Shown piece after piece: positions 63,701 to 64,000 of a DNA stretch of 64,000 nucleotides (position 1 is the stretch's first letter; the number at the start of each line of letters is the position of its first letter). A program made the position numbers and the translations under genes. Under the pieces are notes generated by a model. It saw only the letters and a list, made by a program, of their open reading frames with translations, had not been told where the DNA came from and did not search any database. The stretch is from assembly GCA_014526335.1 (NCBI GenBank), contig JACTAT010000052.1, positions 3,660,504-3,724,503 on the forward strand. Direction: 5' to 3'. This stretch comes from Chrysaora quinquecirrha (Eukaryota > Cnidaria > Scyphozoa > Semaeostomeae > Pelagiidae).

Positions 63701-63863
63701 CAAAGGCATTCTATGCTTGTTGAAAAGAAGACCACAGGGGCAAAAACTGCACGCACATCCAAGACATATAGCATAGGTATATAGTATTTCTTTGTGACAA
63801 TTTAAAAGCATACCTTCCCATCTGTTCAGCAATGCTCATGAATCGGTGAGAGAATATCGACAG
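51745..63863 (-). CDS. OPLAH: 5-oxoprolinase, C-terminal hydantoinase-B part (17 exons; N-terminus beyond window)
   Basis: ATP-dependent opening of 5-oxoproline to glutamate in the gamma-glutamyl (glutathione) cycle. Minus-strand exons: 63863-63814, 63197-63161, 62674-62564, 61078-60977, 60499-60418, 59433-59341, 58427-58318, 57739-57665, 57485-57429, 56715-56626, 55399-55265, 54464-54315, 53874-53800, 53067-52985, 52648-52488, 52261-52164, 51975-51745. They read in phase for 579 residues plus stop. Landmarks: [125 protein letters not shown] and [13 protein letters not shown]. The protein ends [14 protein letters not shown], like the vertebrate C-terminus. An insert near the end has [21 protein letters not shown] sequence, not in human. 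The intron after 52985 uses a GC donor. The ATPase (HyuA) half lies to the right. Confidence 0.96.
54721..54951. mobile_element. Foldback MITE (AAGGCCCATTTCCACTTCG termini)
   Basis: The left end TTAAGGCCCATTTCCACTTC, continuing GTTCGCATTCGCTGTTCGCTA, is mirrored on the right by GGGAACAGCGAATGCGAACG and AAGTGGAAATGGGCCTTTAG. Inner GCGAA words are also inverted. 231 bp with no ORF, in an OPLAH intron. Confidence 0.85.
55880..56069. mobile_element. Family A MITE
   Basis: It starts ACGGCCCTAGCCAGTCAAAC and ends AACAATGTTTGGTCGTTTCG then TCATGGCCTTAG. Intron of OPLAH. Confidence 0.75.
56131..56530. mobile_element. Family A MITE with a nested insertion
   Basis: Well-preserved left end GGCCCTGGCCAAACGATCAA and right end TTTGATCGTTTGGCTACGGCC. 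At about 56380-56485 a foreign block (GCCCTGAAGAAGTCCTGCAT, GGCAGGACGAAATATTGGC, ending near CCTTTTACTTC) interrupts the right arm. The words CAAATCTCAAAT flank the block on both sides, so it inserted into or duplicated that spot. Intron of OPLAH. Confidence 0.85.
56995..57216. mobile_element. Family A MITE, diverged
   Basis: It contains AAATTTGCTTGTCAAAAAAG, CACCGTTTGGCCACG and ATCAAGCAATGTTTGTTATG, and ends TGTTTGACCAACAACG then GATGGCCAGGCCTAA. Intron of OPLAH. Confidence 0.65.
57894..58224. mobile_element. hAT-like non-autonomous element (CAGTGGCGTAAC ends)
   Basis: It starts CAGTGGCGTAACGGAACAG and ends TGGTTACGCCACTG, a hAT-type terminal repeat. GGGGCCC and GGGCCC words sit just inside each end. 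The flanks carry TGAGCGTA on the left and (TG)AGCGTA on the right, a likely target duplication. No ORF. Intron of OPLAH. Confidence 0.75.
58535..58720 (-). mobile_element. SINE family 2 (tRNA-derived), copy 1
   Basis: On the minus strand the tRNA-like head has A box TAGTTCAGCGG and B box GGTTCGAATCC (within CTGTCCAGGTTCGAATCC). The body includes inverse GACTAGGAGAGTTACTCGAC, and GAAGAAGGCTTAACATAGCT lies toward the head-distal side. It matches the copy at 62930. Intron of OPLAH. Confidence 0.75.
59705..59870 (-). mobile_element. SINE family 1, copy
   Basis: In plus orientation it reads GGTGAAATGGTGCATTTAGC, GCCAGTCGCAAGGATCTCAG, then AAACCCCGACCTCGCAAAGC and CACGAGCCAGCTGGATTAGG, the same order as 51390-51570. 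It belongs on the minus strand by its A and B box order. Intron of OPLAH. Confidence 0.8.
60101..60385. mobile_element. Family A MITE, best-preserved copy
   Basis: The termini TTAGGCCCTGGCCAAACGAT and TGATCGTTTGGTCAAGGGCC TAA are nearly perfect inverse repeats for over 50 bp (through CAAACATTGTTGGCCCATCA). 285 bp, no ORF, intron of OPLAH. Confidence 0.9.
60600..60780. mobile_element. Family A MITE, diverged
   Basis: GCAAAAATGTTTGACAGTTA, TGCTTTGCGATGTGACCAAA and CAAATTTCAAATGTTTGACG, ending AATGTTTGGTCGTATTTCAA. Intron of OPLAH. Confidence 0.55.
61867..62030 (+). mobile_element. SINE family 1, plus-strand copy
   Basis: GGCATCGTGGTTTCAGAGGC, AGATCCGAATTCGAGCCCCA (decayed B box), CTACGGTAGATTCACAGC and GAGATCCTAGTGACTGG, finishing CACTATTTCACC. 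It is the inverse of the 59705 copy. Intron of OPLAH. Confidence 0.75.
62930..63118 (-). mobile_element. SINE family 2, copy 2
   Basis: On the minus strand it has a head with TATAGCTCAGTTGAAACG (A box) and CAGTCCAGGTTCGAATTCC (B box with one extra base). It shares CGATTAACTCTCCAAGTCAT and TATGTTGAGCCTTCTTCATC (plus strand) with copy 1 at 58535. Intron of OPLAH. Confidence 0.75.
63311..63600. mobile_element. Family A MITE (both termini present)
   Basis: It starts TTAAGGCCATGGCCAAACGA and ends TGATTGTTTGGCCAGGCCCTTAG, with CATCTGAGATTTGCTTGTGA and its inverse inside. Intron of OPLAH. Confidence 0.85.
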
Positions 63864-63897
63864 CTAGAAACAGGCAAACAATATTAAATATAGATGA

Positions 63898-64000
63898 AGG
63901 CCCTGGCCAAATGATCAAACATCGTTTTTCAAACATTCAAAATTGGCAAACCATACTAAACTGTTTATCGTTTAGCCACGCTGCAAAGACAAAGATATCT
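63898..64000. mobile_element. Family A MITE, left part (cut by window end)
   Basis: AAGGCCCTGGCCAAATGATC, AAACATCGTTTTTCAAACAT and CTGTTTATCGTTTAGCCACG: the left half of a family A element that runs past the window edge. It lies in the OPLAH intron upstream of exon 63863-63814. Confidence 0.7.

Overview
This window looks like nuclear DNA from an invertebrate animal, and a cnidarian is my best guess. The genes are animal-type, with many introns and GT-AG splice sites. There are two orphan rhodopsin-like receptors, and the introns and intergenic DNA are packed with foldback (MITE-like) repeats, SINEs and dead LINE fragments. The phylum is inferred, not shown directly. The genes were assembled exon by exon from splice sites, with reading phase checked across every junction.

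Layout: 100-7371 (+) is a complete 9-exon alanine aminotransferase with a mitochondrial presequence. 9541-10620 is a dead LINE. 11398-12869 (-) is a 2-exon class A GPCR with a one-base frameshift. 16472-16675 (+) is an intronless NUPR1-like gene. 17129-20020 (-) is a complete 4-exon BOLA3. 21308-39214 (-) is a complete 10-exon GPAA1, stretched to about 18 kb by repeats. Its introns hold a tRNA-Arg(TCG) gene, an opposite-strand ORF of 418 codons, an AGGTCA-rich array and a long ATC microsatellite. GPAA1 starts head-to-head with a 7-exon PABPN1 gene at 39717-42430 (+). 44532-45572 (-) is a single-exon orphan GPCR, followed on its upstream side by a degenerate tandem array of roughly 100-bp units. 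47790-50082 (-) is a 4-exon MARVEL-like four-helix membrane protein with a PPPPY motif. 51745 to the window edge (-) is the C-terminal 579 codons (17 exons) of 5-oxoprolinase (OPLAH).

The genes do not form one pathway. They are housekeeping functions: alanine metabolism, GPI anchoring, mitochondrial Fe-S delivery, poly(A) binding and the glutathione cycle, mixed with receptors and a chromatin/stress protein. The clearest large-scale signal is that a GPT-type aminotransferase, GPAA1 and OPLAH lie within 64 kb here. From memory, their human counterparts all lie in 8q24.3, which suggests very old linkage.

The repeat landscape is the other main story. One foldback family with termini like GGCCCTGGCCAAACGATC occurs about 17 times. 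There are also several other foldback families, two tRNA-derived SINE families and LINE 3' ends. I see no CRISPR array, prokaryotic operon, viral genome or obvious new multi-gene system.
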